This document shows, in pieces, positions 48,552-57,042 of a DNA stretch of 64,000 bases (its first letter is position 1; the number at the start of each line of letters is the position of its first letter). The position numbers were made by a program, and so were the translations under genes. Where the stretch lies: contig NZ_AP024109.1 in the NCBI RefSeq assembly GCF_016591715.1, positions 5,394,001-5,458,000 of the forward strand, given 5' to 3'. The notes beneath the pieces are model-generated. The model made no database searches. It was not told the origin of the DNA and saw only the letters and a list, made by a program, of their open reading frames with translations. This stretch comes from Mesorhizobium sp. J8 (lineage in GTDB: Bacteria > Pseudomonadota > Alphaproteobacteria > Rhizobiales > Rhizobiaceae).

Positions 48552-49307
48552 TCACCCCTTGCGTTCCTGCAAGATGTTGCCGCCATCCACGACGAGGACC
48601 GCGCCGTTGACATAGCTCGCCGCATCGGAGGCCAGGAACAGCACGGCGGCCGCGACTTCCGCGGGGCTGCCGGCGCGGCCAAGCGGCGTGTTCCGGGCGG
48701 CGACGAGTTCCTCCGGGGTCGAAGCGCCGGTCGCGATCCAGCCCGGCGCCACGGCATTGACCGTGACGCCGCTGCGGCCGACCTCCAGGGCAAGCGCATG
48801 CGTCAGCCCGATCATGCCAGCCTTGGCCGCGGAATAGGCGGCCTCGCCTTCGTTGGACACGTAAGGCCCGGTGACCGAGGCCATGTTGACGACGCGCCCA
48901 TGACCGCGCCGCACCATGCCGGCCAGGAATCCGCGCGTGCTCAAGAAGGCGGTCTTCAGGCTGACATCGATGCCACGGTCCCAGTCGCTTTCGCTGAGGT
49001 CGAGAAACCGGCGCTGCAATGCCGGCTGGGCGACGGTGCCCATCCCGGCATTGTTGACGAGGATATCGATCTCGCCGGCCTCGGAGCGCAAACGCTCGAC
49101 GTCGCCGGAAAGCGTCAGGTCGGCCACCAAGGCGCTAATATCGAGCCCCTCCCGCCGCAATTCCTCTGCGCGTTGCTCGACGCGTGCGGACGAGGCGGTG
49201 ATGACGACCGAAAGACCGGCTTCGCCAAGCGCCCGCGCCGTCGCGATGCCGATGCCGTCGGCGGCGCCTGCGCCGGTCACCAACGCCCTACGGGATTTGC
49301 GGAACAC
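48552..49307 (-). CDS. Short-chain dehydrogenase/reductase
   Basis: The 251-residue classical SDR has the cofactor motif VTGAGAADGIGIATARALG, NNAGMG, catalytic Ser in MASVTGPY and YSAAKAGMIG with Tyr and Lys, and the C-terminal VVDGGNI. The GTG at 49307 is placed six bases after GGAGGG; a GTG two codons earlier is too close to that site. It is downstream of another SDR gene in the same direction (18 bases), so the two likely form an operon. Substrate unknown. Confidence 0.85.
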   Translation of the reverse strand: MFRKSRRALVTGAGAADGIGIATARALGEAGLSVVITASSARVEQRAEELRREGLDISALVADLTLSGDVERLRSEAGEIDILVNNAGMGTVAQPALQRRFLDLSESDWDRGIDVSLKTAFLSTRGFLAGMVRRGHGRVVNMASVTGPYVSNEGEAAYSAAKAGMIGLTHALALEVGRSGVTVNAVAPGWIATGASTPEELVAARNTPLGRAGSPAEVAAAVLFLASDAASYVNGAVLVVDGGNILQERKG

Positions 49308-49325
49308 GATCACCCCTCCACGACT

Positions 49326-50096
49326 TCAGTAACCGGCACTGACGCCGAAATCGATCGAAAGCGCGGCCCCGGTGATCGGCGCCGCGCCCGGCTGGCAAAG
49401 ATAGTGGATGAAGGAAGCGATCTCTTCCACCTGGATGAACCTTGCTTTGTCGCCCTGCGGATAGTGCCCGAGAAGCCGGCGCTTGTAGCCGTCGGGGTCG
49501 TCTGCGCCATAGGTCTTTGCCTGATATTCGATCATCGGCGTCGCCGTGTCGCCGGGGCAGACGGCGTTGACCCTGATGCCTTGCGGGGCAAGTTCCAGGG
49601 CAAGAGCCTTGGTCAAGAGCACCAGCCCGCCTTTCGAGGCGCAATAGACGGAAGCCCCGTTGTTGCCGACGATGCCGGCGTCGGAGGCGATGTTGACGAT
49701 CACGCCTTGCGCCGCCGCCAGATGCTCTATGGCGGCCGAGATCAGGAAGAAGGCTCCCTTGAGATTGACGTCCAGCACCAGGTCCCACTGCTCTTCCGCG
49801 ACCGCGTTTGCCGGCCCTTCGAGCCAGACGCCGGCGGCGTTGACAAGGATGTCGATCGCGCCGCCCCATTCGCTCGCCTTGGCCACCACGTCGCGGCAGG
49901 CGGCGACGGAGCGGATGTCGAGCGGCAAACCCACCGCATCCGCTCCGGTCGCGACAATCGTCGCCACGGCTGCGTCGAGCTTGGGGCCGGCAAGATCGGC
50001 AAGCGCGATCCGCTCGCCGTCAGCGGCGAAGCGCAGTCCGGTCGCGAGACCCATTCCCCCGGCGCCGCCACCGATCAGGACCGTCCTTCCAGCCAT
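49326..50096 (-). CDS. Short-chain dehydrogenase/reductase
   Basis: The 256-residue SDR has the cofactor motif LIGGGAGGMGLATGLRFA, an Asp-Leu pair (LADLAGP) suggesting NAD, VNAAGVW, Ser in IASDAG, YCASKGGLVLL and a C-terminal SIDFGVSAGY. The Met at 50096 follows ACGGAGG at good spacing, better than the upstream start at 50141. It is the promoter-proximal gene of the two-gene SDR unit. Similar enzymes act on 3-hydroxyacids, polyols and sugar acids. Confidence 0.85.
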   Translation of the reverse strand: MAGRTVLIGGGAGGMGLATGLRFAADGERIALADLAGPKLDAAVATIVATGADAVGLPLDIRSVAACRDVVAKASEWGGAIDILVNAAGVWLEGPANAVAEEQWDLVLDVNLKGAFFLISAAIEHLAAAQGVIVNIASDAGIVGNNGASVYCASKGGLVLLTKALALELAPQGIRVNAVCPGDTATPMIEYQAKTYGADDPDGYKRRLLGHYPQGDKARFIQVEEIASFIHYLCQPGAAPITGAALSIDFGVSAGY

Positions 50097-50618
50097 TTCG
50101 CTAAACCTCCGTGCAACGCAGCGCCTGACAGAGGCAACCACGCCATTGGGCCATGTCGCATGGACCAGCCCGGTTAAACAATGATCTCAGCGCGCCGTGC
50201 CGCGCGATCATCCCAATTCGAGCGTCGTGATGCCGAAAACCGTCGTCGGGGCGTTGCCGGAGCTTGCCGCTCTTGTACATGCGTGTCGTCGCAAAACCCG
50301 GAACCATGCCGGCGGCCTGCAGCAGGGCGGTGAATTGAACCTGGCCGGCCGGCACATCGATATGCAATGGCCCACCCGGCGGTTGCGTCCGCGAGGTCGT
50401 CCGTTGCCGGGGCTCGGGTCCGTCCGTCGAGAGTCGCAATTCGACGCAGGGCTGCGGGCCCGACTATTATTGGGACGGGTTTTCCGAAACGATGCAAAGA
50501 GTTAGCAACAAATTCACCGCCTAGTCGTTCGTTGTTCCAATGGGCAACTGGACACGACCGGCGAAGATCGGGAATCTTCATTTGTCGTTGCTTGGAATCG
50601 CATGGAGTGCCGCTGGAA
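50097..50618. other. Intergenic region between SDR operon and tandem paralogues
   Basis: The 522-base region separates divergent genes. Short frames crossing it have no family features and compete with each other. It should carry the promoters of the SDR operon and of the first tandem gene; no clear operator palindrome or repeat stands out by eye. Confidence 0.4.
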
Positions 50619-51485
50619 ATGCCGTTGAGTGCCGCAGAGATCGCCCGTCATCCGGCAGCGCTTCGCTGTGTGCAGGAGCAAGCCAAGGCGCTCATCCATA
50701 TTTATGAAACGAGCCCGCGGCTGGCTGCAGTCTTTGCCACCCAGCAGCGCTGGCTGCTTGGCCATGTCGGCCTGGCATTGCATTTCCGGCGCGACCCCCA
50801 CGACCGCCGCACCGAAATGACGATGGCGCGCTTCATCGAGGTCGTGCGCCGCCATTCGGTGGCCAGCCGCAACACCGCCGAGGCTTTCGTCAAGGAGATG
50901 CTGCATTACAACATCGCCGAATATATTGCGGCCAGCGGCGACGGCCGCGCTCACCCAATACGGGTCACGGCGGGCACCATCGAGACCTTCACCGGCTGGA
51001 TCTACGCGCATCTGACGACGCTCGACCGCATAGATGGCGGACCACGGCTGGCAACCTTCCTCGATCAGCCCGAAATGTTGCCCACCCTGCAGCCGCTGAT
51101 TGCCGACGGCTTGCTCACCAGCGACGGCGTGCGGGAGCCCGGACCGACCTTCTCGTTGTTTATCTGGCTGAACAACGGCGGCATCGTCATGGACTGGCTG
51201 ATGTCCGGCATCGATCCGGAGGACGCCCATCTCGACAGGATACCGACCAGCGTCATTTCGGTCAGCGAATTCGCTCACTGGCTGAAGCTTTCGCGAACGC
51301 ATCTGGCGCGCAAGCTCCATGATGCCGAGGCGCTCGGCAGCATCGGCTGGGTCGGCCAGCGCGGTCATTCCGTGATGTGGGTTTCGAGGGCCTTCTTCGA
51401 CGAATACATGGCCGTCCAGGCAGCCAAGCTGGCCGTTGTCGACGCAGCCTTCGAAGCCTGCCTCTCGGCCCTGAAAGGGCGCTGA
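50619..51485 (+). CDS. Conserved protein of unknown function with C-terminal helix-turn-helix-like segment (tandem copy 1)
   Basis: The 288-residue protein is mostly helical. It contains VFATQQRWLLGHVGLALHFRR, VASRNTAEAFVKEMLHYNIAEY, and FSLFIWLNNGGIVMDWLMSG. A region resembling a DNA-binding helix-turn-helix follows: SVSEFAHWLKLSRTHLARKL, then DAEALGSIGWVGQRGHSVMW. I do not recognise the family. No membrane segment is seen. GTG 50607 is an alternative start. A homologous, frameshifted copy follows at 51599. By its tail it may be a transcriptional regulator, but no ligand or target is evident. Confidence 0.65.
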   Translation: MPLSAAEIARHPAALRCVQEQAKALIHIYETSPRLAAVFATQQRWLLGHVGLALHFRRDPHDRRTEMTMARFIEVVRRHSVASRNTAEAFVKEMLHYNIAEYIAASGDGRAHPIRVTAGTIETFTGWIYAHLTTLDRIDGGPRLATFLDQPEMLPTLQPLIADGLLTSDGVREPGPTFSLFIWLNNGGIVMDWLMSGIDPEDAHLDRIPTSVISVSEFAHWLKLSRTHLARKLHDAEALGSIGWVGQRGHSVMWVSRAFFDEYMAVQAAKLAVVDAAFEACLSALKGR

Positions 51486-51598
51486 CCACCACACCGGCGC
51501 AGCCTGCGGAACCGGTCCCCGCTGGCGGGTGCCGGCCAAAACTGCTATCCGCAACATGCGAGCATACAGCATCTTTGGGTGGAAGCTGGGAGGGGGCG

Positions 51599-52455
51599 TT
51601 GACCTACGAAGACATTGCCGGTCACCCGGCATTGCTCGATTGCGTGCGCGCACAAGCCTTGGCGATGCAACAGGCCTATCAAGCAAATCCGCGGGCCTCC
51701 TCGGTCTTTGCCACCCAGCAGCGCTGGCTGATGGCCCATATCGGTCTTGCCTTGTATTTTCGCAGGGACCCCAGCGACTACCGCAAGGAACTGACGGCGG
51801 CGCGTTTTGTCGACGTCACCGTTCAGCATGCGGTGGCAAGCCGGAACACCGCTCATGCCTTTATCAAGGAAATGCAGCACTACAATTTCATCGAGGTCGG
51901 GCCGGCGGGCGACGACGGCCGCATTCGTCCCTTGCGGCTGCCCGTAATCACCCTGGAGCCGTTGATCGGCTGGATCCAGATGCATCTGAGCACGCTTGAT
52001 GCTCTTGACGGCGGGCACCGGCTGGAAACATTCCAGGCAAGCCGCAGATGCTGGCGAGATTGCAGCCTTTGATCGCGGACGGCCTGATTTCCTCCGTGCC
52101 GGTGCGCGAGCCGCAACAGACCTTCTCGTTGTTCACATGGCTCAACAATGGCGGCGTCGTCATGGATTGGCTGATCTCGGGCGTCGACCCGCGGAATGCC
52201 GGCGAGGAGCGCATCCCGACCGGCGTGCTGTCGATCGGCGACTTCGCCAGATGGCTTAAGCTGTCGCGCACCCATCTTGCGCGCAAATTGCGTGACGCCG
52301 AGGCGCTCGGCAGCGTCGGTTGGCTCGGACGGCGCGGCCACTCGGTCATGTGGATATCGAAGAAATTCTATGGCGAATACGTAACCGCCCAAGCGGTCAA
52401 GCTCGCCATCATCGACGCGGCCTTCGCCGCCAGCATGACGCAAGCGACCGGCTGA
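51599..52455 (+). pseudogene. Frameshifted second copy of the tandem unknown-function gene
   Basis: From a TTG at 51599, preceded by a GGGAGGGGG site, the frame gives TYEDIAGHPALLDCV, VFATQQRWLMAHIGLALYFRR and so on up to RLETFQ near 52036. The matching continuation PQMLARLQPLIADGLI and the C-terminal SIGDFARWLKLSRTHLARKL lie in another frame ending 52455. Alignment with copy 1 places a one-base deletion near 52037-52039. All other blocks are well conserved, so the lesion is recent, programmed or a sequencing error. Confidence 0.7.
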
Positions 52456-52468
52456 TCGTCAGGCACTT

Positions 52469-53671
52469 CTATCCGGCTTTCAGGATAGCGGAGAAACGCG
52501 GATCGAAGGCCCGGCTGATCGGCTCGGCCGCGGCGCCCACCGCGATTGCCCAGGGATCGGTGCTGCCGAGCTGCAACCGCGGCAGGCGCCGGACGGGCCG
52601 GTCCGCGATCGAGGGCAGCAGCGGATGCATGGCCTGAAGCAGCAGCCGGGCCAGCGCCTCGGGCGCGCTGCTGGTGAGGATGACGGTTTGCGGATCGAAG
52701 ATCGTCTCGATCAGATGCACGCTCCAGCGCAGGTCGGACGCGGCTCTTTCGACCCAACTTGTGACCCTCGGGTCTTGCGCGAGCGCCAGCGCGCCGAGCG
52801 TCTCGTAGAGCCCACTCTCGGTGGGGTCGAGGCCAAGATGCTGGTAGAGCGAGGCGAGCGAGGCGCGGTGCTCCAACGGCGTCGAGCCGGGACCGGCCGG
52901 CGACAGCAATGCCCTGCCGATCTCGCCGGCATTGCCGTTGCCGCCATTGTAAAGCTCGCCGTTCAGGATAAGCCCCGCGGCGATGCCATAGCCGACATAA
53001 AGGCAGACCGCATGATCGACGCCATGCGCGGCTCCGACGATGCGCTCTGCCGTGGCGCACGCAGCCGCGTCGTTCTGCAGCCCGACATTCAATCCGGTGC
53101 CAGCGGCAAGCGTCTCGAGCAGCGGGAATTGCTGCCAGGCGGGCATCATCCATTTGTCGTCGGAATCCTTCAGCCCGAAAGGTCCCGGCATGGCCACGCC
53201 AAGGCCGACCAGCCGCCGTTCGAACTGCGCGGAAATGCCGACCAGCTCGCGCCTGACATCCGCGACGAGACCAAGGATGGTCTGGACGCCGGGGGACGGC
53301 TCATCGAGCGGCAGGCCTGCCTCGGCGCGAGCGATCACCTTGCCGACGAGATCGACCACCACCACCCGCGTCAAATGCCTGTCGATCTGCAGCCCGATCG
53401 CAAAAGCACCCTCCGGAACCAGCCGATAAGGCGTGAAGGGCTGCCCCCTGCCCTTGCGCACCGCATCCAGCGCCACGACCAGGCCGTCCCGCTCGAGATC
53501 CTCGACGATGTTGGAGACAGCCTGCTTGGTGAGCTGTGTCGCCCGCGCCAGATCGGCGCGAGACAGCGCGCCGTTGAGCCGCAGCGCCTCGATCATGACG
53601 CGGCGGTTATGCGCGCTGGTACCCTCCTGGTTGGTGCCGCTCTTGGCGCGGATCGAGCTGATATCGTGCAC
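52469..53671 (-). CDS. ROK-family transcriptional regulator
   Basis: The roughly 400-residue protein has an N-terminal winged helix (EALRLNGALSRADLARATQL, then TKQAVSNIVEDLERDGLV) and a ROK sugar-kinase-like domain with AIGLQIDRHLTRVVVVDLVG, GLQNDAAACATAERI and GNAGEIG. The Cys-rich zinc motif of NagC/Mlc is missing, replaced by SPAGPGSTPLEHR. GTG 53671 follows AGAGGGGAAG; an ATG at 53695 lacks such a site. It faces the transporter operon at 53884 and probably represses it via the inverted repeat at 53714-53738. Confidence 0.88.
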   Translation of the reverse strand: MHDISSIRAKSGTNQEGTSAHNRRVMIEALRLNGALSRADLARATQLTKQAVSNIVEDLERDGLVVALDAVRKGRGQPFTPYRLVPEGAFAIGLQIDRHLTRVVVVDLVGKVIARAEAGLPLDEPSPGVQTILGLVADVRRELVGISAQFERRLVGLGVAMPGPFGLKDSDDKWMMPAWQQFPLLETLAAGTGLNVGLQNDAAACATAERIVGAAHGVDHAVCLYVGYGIAAGLILNGELYNGGNGNAGEIGRALLSPAGPGSTPLEHRASLASLYQHLGLDPTESGLYETLGALALAQDPRVTSWVERAASDLRWSVHLIETIFDPQTVILTSSAPEALARLLLQAMHPLLPSIADRPVRRLPRLQLGSTDPWAIAVGAAAEPISRAFDPRFSAILKAG

Positions 53672-53713
53672 CGTCGCTTCCCCTCTTGACTCCATTAAAG
53701 GATTGATCGACTA

Positions 53714-53738
53714 ATTAAGTCAAGCGAATTGACTTAAT
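53714..53738. promoter_or_regulatory. 10-bp perfect inverted repeat, probable ROK operator
   Basis: ATTAAGTCAA (53714-53723) and TTGACTTAAT (53729-53738) are exact reverse complements with five bases between. The repeat lies between the ROK gene and the divergent transporter operon. TTGACTT can also serve as part of a -35 box, so binding would block transcription. Confidence 0.7.
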
Positions 53739-53883
53739 AGGTCAGGCCCGCGCGGCTCTACAAGAAGACGGCAAGGCTTTCGGGCCCGCCGCACGCCGCT
53801 GAGGACGGATCCGGTCACGCGAAGCGAATTCGGGGAAGCGGCTGGCCGCTCCCTTGCAGCTGTCTAAAATGGGAGAAAGACAA

Positions 53884-55122
53884 ATGCTGAAATCGATCGG
53901 TAAGACACTTCTGGGCGCGGTGTTCGTCGGCGGATTGTTCGTCCCCCACGCCTTCGCCGAAACCACCTTGAACGCGCTCTTCATGGCGCAGGCCGCCTAT
54001 AGCGAGGCCGACGTGCGCTCGATGACGGAAGCCTTCACCAAGGCCAATCCGGACATCAAGGTGAACCTCGAATTCGTCCCCTATGAAGGCCTGCACGACA
54101 AGACCGTGCTCGCGCAGGGATCCGGCGGCGGCTATGACGTGGTGCTTTTCGACGTCATCTGGCCGGCCGAATATGCGACGAACAAGGTGCTGGTCGACGT
54201 GTCGTCGAAGATCACCGACGACATGAAGAAGGGCGTGCTGCCCGGCGCCTGGACCACCGTCCAGTATGACGGCAAGTATTACGGCATGCCGTGGATCCTC
54301 GACACCAAATACCTCTTCTATAACAAGGAGATCCTGGAAAAGGCCGGCATCAAGGCGCCGCCGAAGACCTGGGAGGAGCTCGGCCAGCAGGCCAAGATCA
54401 TCCAGGACAAGGGCTTGCTGAAGACGCCGATCGCCTGGAGCTGGTCACAGGCCGAAGCAGCGATCTGCGATTACACCACGCTGGTCAGCGCCTATGGCGG
54501 CGACTTCATCAAGGACGGCAAGCCCGATTTCCAGAATGGCGGCGGCGTCGCGGCGCTGAAATACATGGTCGATAGCTACAAGTCGGGCCTGACCAATCCG
54601 AATTCCAAGGAATTCCTGGAGGAAGACGTCCGCAAGGTGTTCGAGAACGGCGATGCCGCCTTCGCGCTGAACTGGACCTACATGTACAACATGGCCAACG
54701 ATCCGAAGGACTCGAAGGTCGCCGGCAAGGTCGGCGTGGTGCCGGCGCCGGGCGTCGCCGGCACCAGCGAGGTCTCGGCCGTCAACGGCTCCATGGGGCT
54801 CGGCATCACGGCGGTGTCGAAGCACCAGGACGAAGCCTGGAAATACATCGAGTTCATGACCTCGCAGGCGACGCAGAACCAATATGCCAAGCTCTCGCTG
54901 CCGATCTGGGCCTCGTCCTATGACGACCCGGCCGTCACCAAGGGCCAGGAAGAGCTGATCGCCGCCGCCAAGCTCGGTCTCGCAGCGATGTATCCGCGCC
55001 CGACCACGCCGAAATACCAGCAGCTGTCGACGGCGCTGCAGCAGGCGATCCAGGAATCGCTGCTCGGCCAGACGACGCCGGAAGACGCGCTCAAGACCGC
55101 CGCCGAAAACAGCGGCCTCTGA
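53884..55122 (+). CDS. CUT1 sugar ABC transporter substrate-binding protein
   Basis: The 412-residue family-1 solute-binding protein has a Sec signal peptide (TLLGAVFVGGLFVPHAFA, cleavage before ETTLNA near residue 26). The mature domain has FTKANPDIKVNLEFVPYEG, YDVVLFDVIWPAEY, GMPWILDTKYLFYN and AVNGSMGLGITAVSK. ATG 53884 follows GGGAGAAAG. It is the first gene of the ROK-controlled operon. A mosaic repeat lies between it and the permease genes. The ligand is probably the substrate of the SIS and PfkB enzymes encoded downstream. Confidence 0.92.
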   Translation: MLKSIGKTLLGAVFVGGLFVPHAFAETTLNALFMAQAAYSEADVRSMTEAFTKANPDIKVNLEFVPYEGLHDKTVLAQGSGGGYDVVLFDVIWPAEYATNKVLVDVSSKITDDMKKGVLPGAWTTVQYDGKYYGMPWILDTKYLFYNKEILEKAGIKAPPKTWEELGQQAKIIQDKGLLKTPIAWSWSQAEAAICDYTTLVSAYGGDFIKDGKPDFQNGGGVAALKYMVDSYKSGLTNPNSKEFLEEDVRKVFENGDAAFALNWTYMYNMANDPKDSKVAGKVGVVPAPGVAGTSEVSAVNGSMGLGITAVSKHQDEAWKYIEFMTSQATQNQYAKLSLPIWASSYDDPAVTKGQEELIAAAKLGLAAMYPRPTTPKYQQLSTALQQAIQESLLGQTTPEDALKTAAENSGL

Positions 55123-55180
55123 CCTGGCGTTCCTCGACAGGCGGGCGGCCTCATCCACGAGCGCCGCCCGTGCTGTTTCC

Positions 55181-55282
55181 AGAGCAATTCCAGGAAAAGT
55201 GTGAAGCGGTTTTCCGCCCGGAATTGCGTAAAAACACAGAGATAGAGCGGTTCGCCGTTTCCGTGAAACGGTGGACCGCTCT
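55181..55282. repeat. Mosaic intergenic palindromes (RIME-like), two modules
   Basis: Module A is GCAATTCC at 55184-55191 and GGAATTGC at 55220-55227 with inner AGGAAAAGTG and GGTTTTCC; module B is AGAGCGGT (55244-55251) and ACCGCTCT (55275-55282) enclosing GCCGTTTCCGTGAAACGG. Both modules recur at 60071-60204. The unit sits between a binding-protein gene and its permease genes, where it could stabilise the upstream mRNA or reduce readthrough. Confidence 0.75.
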
Positions 55283-55310
55283 GACCGGATGAAGGAGAGA
55301 GGCGCCTCTG

Positions 55311-56195
55311 ATGTCAGGCACCTGGATGACGACTCGCGCGTGGCTGTTGATGCTGCCGCTCCTGGTGGTCATGGTCGCCGTCATCGGCTGGCCATTGGTC
55401 GATACCGTCAGGCTTTCCTTCACCGATGCCCAACTGGTCGGCACCGCGGGCAATTACGTTGGCTTCGACAACTACGCCAAGATGCTGACGAGCTCCAACT
55501 TCACCCGCACCCTGATCACCACCACCTGGTTCGCCGTCATCTCGGTCGCGGCCGAGATGGTGCTCGGCGTGCTGGCGGCCCTCCTGCTCAACCAGGAATT
55601 CCGCGGCCGCGCCATCTTGCGCGGGCTGATGATCCTGCCCTGGGCGCTTCCCACCGTCGTCAACGCGACGCTATGGCGGCTGATCTACAATCCCGAATAT
55701 GGCGCCCTCAACGCGGCGCTGACACAGCTCCATCTCATCGATGACTATCGCTCCTGGCTGGGCGAGCCGGGCACGGCGCTCGCGGCACTGATCGTCGCCG
55801 ACTGCTGGAAGAATTTTCCGCTTGTCGCGCTGATCGCGCTCGCCGCCCTGCAGGCCGTGCCGCGCGACATCACCGCCGCGGCGCTTGTCGACGGCGCCGG
55901 GCCGTTCAACCGCTTCCGCTTCGTCATCCTGCCCTATCTTGCAGGCCCGTTGATGGTGGCGCTGGTGCTGCGCACCATCGAGGCTTTCAAGGTCTTCGAC
56001 ATCATCTGGGTGATGACGCGCGGCGGCCCGGCCAACAGCACGCGCTCGCTGTCGATCCTCGTCTACCAGGAGGCCTTCTCCTTCCAGCGCGCCGGCTCGG
56101 GCGCGTCGCTGGCGCTGATCGTCACGCTGCTCGTCACCGTGCTCGCCGTTGCCTATGCGACCTTGGTCAAGAAGACCGCCGGGAGTGCCGCCTGA
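55311..56195 (+). CDS. CUT1 sugar ABC transporter permease (MalF-like)
   Basis: The 294-residue inner-membrane protein has six hydrophobic segments (first: WLLMLPLLVVMVAVIGWPLV), LNQEFRGRAILRGLMILPWA and the EAA loop RDITAAALVDGAGPFNRFRF, then WVMTRGGPANSTRSL typical of MalF-type proteins. A GAAGGAG site lies upstream of ATG 55311. Its stop overlaps the next permease start (TGATG). Confidence 0.9.
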   Translation: MSGTWMTTRAWLLMLPLLVVMVAVIGWPLVDTVRLSFTDAQLVGTAGNYVGFDNYAKMLTSSNFTRTLITTTWFAVISVAAEMVLGVLAALLLNQEFRGRAILRGLMILPWALPTVVNATLWRLIYNPEYGALNAALTQLHLIDDYRSWLGEPGTALAALIVADCWKNFPLVALIALAALQAVPRDITAAALVDGAGPFNRFRFVILPYLAGPLMVALVLRTIEAFKVFDIIWVMTRGGPANSTRSLSILVYQEAFSFQRAGSGASLALIVTLLVTVLAVAYATLVKKTAGSAA

Positions 56196-57040
56196 TGGAA
56201 CGCAAGAGTCCGGTCTTCACCGCTTTCGTCTACGTCTGCGCCATCTTGCTTGCCGCCGTGATCCTGGCGCCGCTCGCCTGGCTCTTCGTCATGAGCATAT
56301 CGCCGGCGGCCGATCTCGCCGCCAAGTCGTTGCGCTGGTGGCCGCAGGCGGCCGACTTCTCCCGTTACGCGCAGCTTCTGTCGAGGGCCGAGAACAGCGC
56401 CGGAGCCGCCTTCACGTCATCGCTGCGCAACAGTCTGGAGGTCGCCGGCATGGCGACGCTTGCCGCTGTCGTCCTTGCCGTGCCCGCCGGCTGGGCCGTT
56501 TCGCGCACGCCTTCGGTGGGATGGTCGCTGTCGATGGTGATCGCCACCTACATGCTGCCGCCGGTGGCGCTGTCCGTGCCGCTTTACATGGGCCTGTCCC
56601 GGCTCGGCCTGCTCAACAACGTCTTCGGCCTGGCGCTGATCTATCTGACGATCCTCGCGCCCTTCACCACCTGGCTGATGAAATCGGGCTTCGATTCCAT
56701 CCCGCGCGAGATCGAGGCCGCGGCGATGATCGACGGAGCGGGGCTGCTCCAGACGTGGCGCATCATCACCTTGCCGCTGGCCGCGCCCGTGGTGGCGACA
56801 TCGGCGCTGTTTGCCGTGCTGCTTGCCTGGGACGAGTTCTTCTACGCCCTGCTCTTCACCTCGGATCAGCGGGCAAAGACGCTGACCGTCGCCATCGCCG
56901 ATCTCGCCGGCGGCCGCGTCTCCGACTACGGACTGATCGCCACCGCCGGCGTGCTCGCGGCCTTGCCGCCGGTGCTGATCGGCCTCGTCATGCAACGCGC
57001 GCTGATCTCGGGCCTCACCAGCGGCGGAGTGAAAGGATAA
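56195..57040 (+). CDS. CUT1 sugar ABC transporter permease (MalG-like)
   Basis: The 281-residue inner-membrane protein has AILLAAVILAPLAWLFVMSI as first membrane segment, about five more, the EAA loop REIEAAAMIDGAGLLQTWRI and the ending LISGLTSGGVKG. It is translationally coupled to the MalF-like gene and followed two bases later by the SIS-domain gene, so transporter and metabolic genes are co-expressed. Confidence 0.9.
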   Translation: MERKSPVFTAFVYVCAILLAAVILAPLAWLFVMSISPAADLAAKSLRWWPQAADFSRYAQLLSRAENSAGAAFTSSLRNSLEVAGMATLAAVVLAVPAGWAVSRTPSVGWSLSMVIATYMLPPVALSVPLYMGLSRLGLLNNVFGLALIYLTILAPFTTWLMKSGFDSIPREIEAAAMIDGAGLLQTWRIITLPLAAPVVATSALFAVLLAWDEFFYALLFTSDQRAKTLTVAIADLAGGRVSDYGLIATAGVLAALPPVLIGLVMQRALISGLTSGGVKG

Positions 57041-57042
57041 TC

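Noticed and set aside
47315..48610. A 431-codon plus-strand frame
   Set aside because: It is antisense to rsmB and the dehydrogenase gene, with no domains.
48476..48799. N-terminal extension of RsmB
   Set aside because: The frame stays open but reads the neighbouring dehydrogenase gene in the wrong frame; RsmB-like sequence begins at the GTG at 48475.
56149..57042. N-terminal extension of the SIS-domain protein
   Set aside because: It overlaps the MalG-like permease out of frame and has no family similarity; the ATG at 57043 fits.
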